DNA from: Emmonsiellopsis sp. PD_33 | Lineage: Eukaryota > Ascomycota > Eurotiomycetes > Onygenales > Ajellomycetaceae | Direction: 5' to 3' | Length of the DNA: 21,857 nucleotides | Assembly (NCBI GenBank): GCA_032988165.1 | Contig: JANTQF010000478.1 | Span: 1 to 21,857, forward strand | In this document: piece by piece, positions 20,107-21,857 of the stretch | Layout: every line of letters begins with the position of its first letter | Position numbering within the stretch: the stretch's first letter is position 1 | The notes under the pieces: model-generated | What the model was told of the DNA's origin: nothing | Seen by the model: only the letters and a program-made list of their open reading frames with translations | The model's database searches: none | Program-made: the position numbers and the translations under genes

Positions 20107-21857
20107 TCACCACATTTCATCCTCTTCAGCAGCCCAGATATCTTCTACCGAACACTTCTTCCCCCGAGCCACACTATCATAGCTATCCCCCATAACCACC
20201 CTCTCCAACTTCTCCTCCCACTCCCTGCGACAAACCAAGTACCCCTCCCCAGGCATCAACCACTCCATATGAACAAAGAAATCCGCCAATCCCGCGTTTC
20301 GCAGCCCAATAATCATCAGCGTAAGCCGTTGAAAAAGGTTCCACTTCGTTTCGTCCGACATAGTGCCACTGAAGCCCCCTTCACTGTGAGAACAATTAAT
20401 CGTGATACGGAGGCGGGATGGAGTCCCTAACCGCCGGAGCCGGATCATTGCCTCGTCCCATATCTTGCAACTGGCCGGGTCAAGTACGTTAAATGGTGTC
20501 ATGGGTGGTAGCATAAATTCCACGGAGCGGAGGGATGGTATGGCATGGTCCGGCAACGAGGTGATAAATGATGCAGCGCCGATAGCTATCCAGAATAAGT
20601 GTCCCACCCGTCTAATTTTGAAGTGGTTGGAGGAGTAGAAAATCCTAGTCGCCTGTTTGTGGATATCGCGACTGGCGAGGAAGAGGGACAGGGGGAATTT
20701 CCAACAGGAGGCACATTGGGAGGCGAATATTCCGACTATGGTCGCTTCTTCGTGGAATGTTTCGCGCACGCCGCGGCAGGTTGTGCAATGCTCGAAGTCA
20801 TCCCAGGTATAGGGATAATTGCATCTTAACCCCATTTGTGGGCTCCAAACGAGATCATAAGGGGCCACCAGATCGGTAAATTCGAGAACGCGCTGCCTGA
20901 GCTCCCACGGTAAGTCAGTGTATCTGAATTTAGGAGTAGGTTGGGGATAGTTGGATGATCTCCCGGTCACCCGCATTGATAGGTCGTCCGCTAGAGACTG
21001 CAACCGGGCTGGTGGCGATGTGGAAATGCGTACTGGCAGTCTGGGGTGGAGACGAACGCTGAAACCAGCAAGGAGGGGCAGTACCTCCAGCGGCTGGACA
21101 ACTTCCAGTGCGAGATCGTGGCTGTCCAGGTCACAGATGATAGAAAGCTGCAGACGAGATCCATCGATATAACGAGATATAACCCCACAGACACGTCTCC
21201 AGTCATCCATGAAATATCTATGATTCCGTGACTTGGTACTGCTGTCGCGGAGCAATGGGTCCCAGCCCGGGTGACCGTCTCTGGTCGGACTGGAGTCGTT
21301 CAGGGTGATCCGGAGAAGCCTTAGTTTCGCAAGAGTAGATGGGCGTAGTTTCTCTAAAGCACTCAACCCACTTTCCAGCGTGCGAGAGATGCGGAATTCA
21401 TTACAGGAGTATATCAACAAGGAGACTTCTTCATAAACAGCCCGGGAAGTGCGTAACAATTGCACCGGTACTGGCTTGTACTCGATATTTTCAAACGAGC
21501 TAGGTCCTGATCCCACGAGTTTCGTGCAATCGCAGACAGGTCTGCTGGGGCATGTGTAGAAGTTTCGCGATCTAAAGAGAGCTGTCTCCTCATACTCGCC
21601 AGGCACACTAGCTGGGCCATTTAAGTTCATGGGACATCGTCGGACCACTCCTGCAAATATGTAGATTCTCTTGCGGACATGGTAGGGAAGGTCGAAGATA
21701 CCAACACCAGTGCGGGGGGGTTTGCGGGGAGGGTTTAAGTGTAACCACCGTAGCAGCGATGGTCGTTGAGATAGGGAAGTTTCGAGAGTCGATGATATGC
21801 AGCGTACCGCCTTCACCGGGCACTGGCTCGGAGGGGTGTTGGTAGGTGTGGTAGACG
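20107..21857 (-). CDS. F-box-like protein with duplicated halves, 5' partial
   Basis: The frame is open from the TGA at 20107 to the window edge, about 583 codons, with no ATG before the first conserved motif. The start or an upstream exon therefore lies beyond the window. An F-box-like motif (FDLPYHVRKRIYIFAG, near 21650-21697) is followed about 80 residues later by QLLRTSRAVYEEVSLLIYSC. The same order repeats with TDLPWELRQRVLEFTD (near 20872-20920) and FLASRDIHKQATRIFYSS. Such pairs are typical of the large fungal F-box/2EXR-like families. F-box proteins usually tether substrates to SCF ubiquitin ligases through Skp1, but many fungal members are uncharacterised. The chain ends in an acidic EEDEMW. 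The family call is from motif shape only; the substrate is unknown. Confidence 0.65.
   Translation of the reverse strand, partial: STTPTNTPPSQCPVKAVRCISSTLETSLSQRPSLLRWLHLNPPRKPPRTGVGIFDLPYHVRKRIYIFAGVVRRCPMNLNGPASVPGEYEETALFRSRNFYTCPSRPVCDCTKLVGSGPSSFENIEYKPVPVQLLRTSRAVYEEVSLLIYSCNEFRISRTLESGLSALEKLRPSTLAKLRLLRITLNDSSPTRDGHPGWDPLLRDSSTKSRNHRYFMDDWRRVCGVISRYIDGSRLQLSIICDLDSHDLALEVVQPLEVLPLLAGFSVRLHPRLPVRISTSPPARLQSLADDLSMRVTGRSSNYPQPTPKFRYTDLPWELRQRVLEFTDLVAPYDLVWSPQMGLRCNYPYTWDDFEHCTTCRGVRETFHEEATIVGIFASQCASCWKFPLSLFLASRDIHKQATRIFYSSNHFKIRRVGHLFWIAIGAASFITSLPDHAIPSLRSVEFMLPPMTPFNVLDPASCKIWDEAMIRLRRLGTPSRLRITINCSHSEGGFSGTMSDETKWNLFQRLTLMIIGLRNAGLADFFVHMEWLMPGEGYLVCRREWEEKLERVVMGDSYDSVARGKKCSVEDIWAAEEDEMW

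Overview
The window is nuclear DNA from a filamentous ascomycete. Coding regions carry short introns (56-86 nt) with GT..AG ends, mostly with CTAAC-like branch points. Start codons have A at -3, and the proteins read as those of Eurotiomycetes. Gene content and protein wording fit best with Onygenales (relatives of Histoplasma, Blastomyces or Coccidioides); this placement comes from family recall, not from a search.

Layout, left to right. 1-732: non-coding 3' flank with a G-run cluster. 733-3810 (-): bro1, an ESCRT-associated endosomal sorting protein in three exons. 3811-4763: bro1 upstream region and mdj1 3' flank. 4764-6585 (-): mdj1, the mitochondrial Hsp40/DnaJ co-chaperone in three exons. 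6586-6976: a 391-bp divergent promoter. 6977-10360 (+): pim1, the mitochondrial Lon protease in three exons. 10361-14789: an unusually long 4.4-kb stretch with no credible protein gene, holding low-complexity tracts, palindromes and the leader of the next gene. 14790-18131 (+): a single-exon, 1113-residue divergent protein kinase with a repeat-bearing Cys/Pro-rich tail. 18132-20106: convergent non-coding 3' flanks. 20107 to the right edge (-): an F-box-like protein with two similar halves, whose 5' end lies outside the window.

The clearest functional theme is mitochondrial protein quality control. mdj1 and pim1 are transcribed divergently from one short promoter with a single CCAAT box almost exactly midway. 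In yeast, Mdj1 and Pim1 cooperate in degrading misfolded matrix proteins, so the arrangement suggests co-regulation. I found no mobile element, CRISPR array, tRNA or rRNA. I found no convincing new multi-gene system either. The least explained items are the kinase with its C-terminal repeats, the duplicated F-box protein and the 4.4-kb gap.
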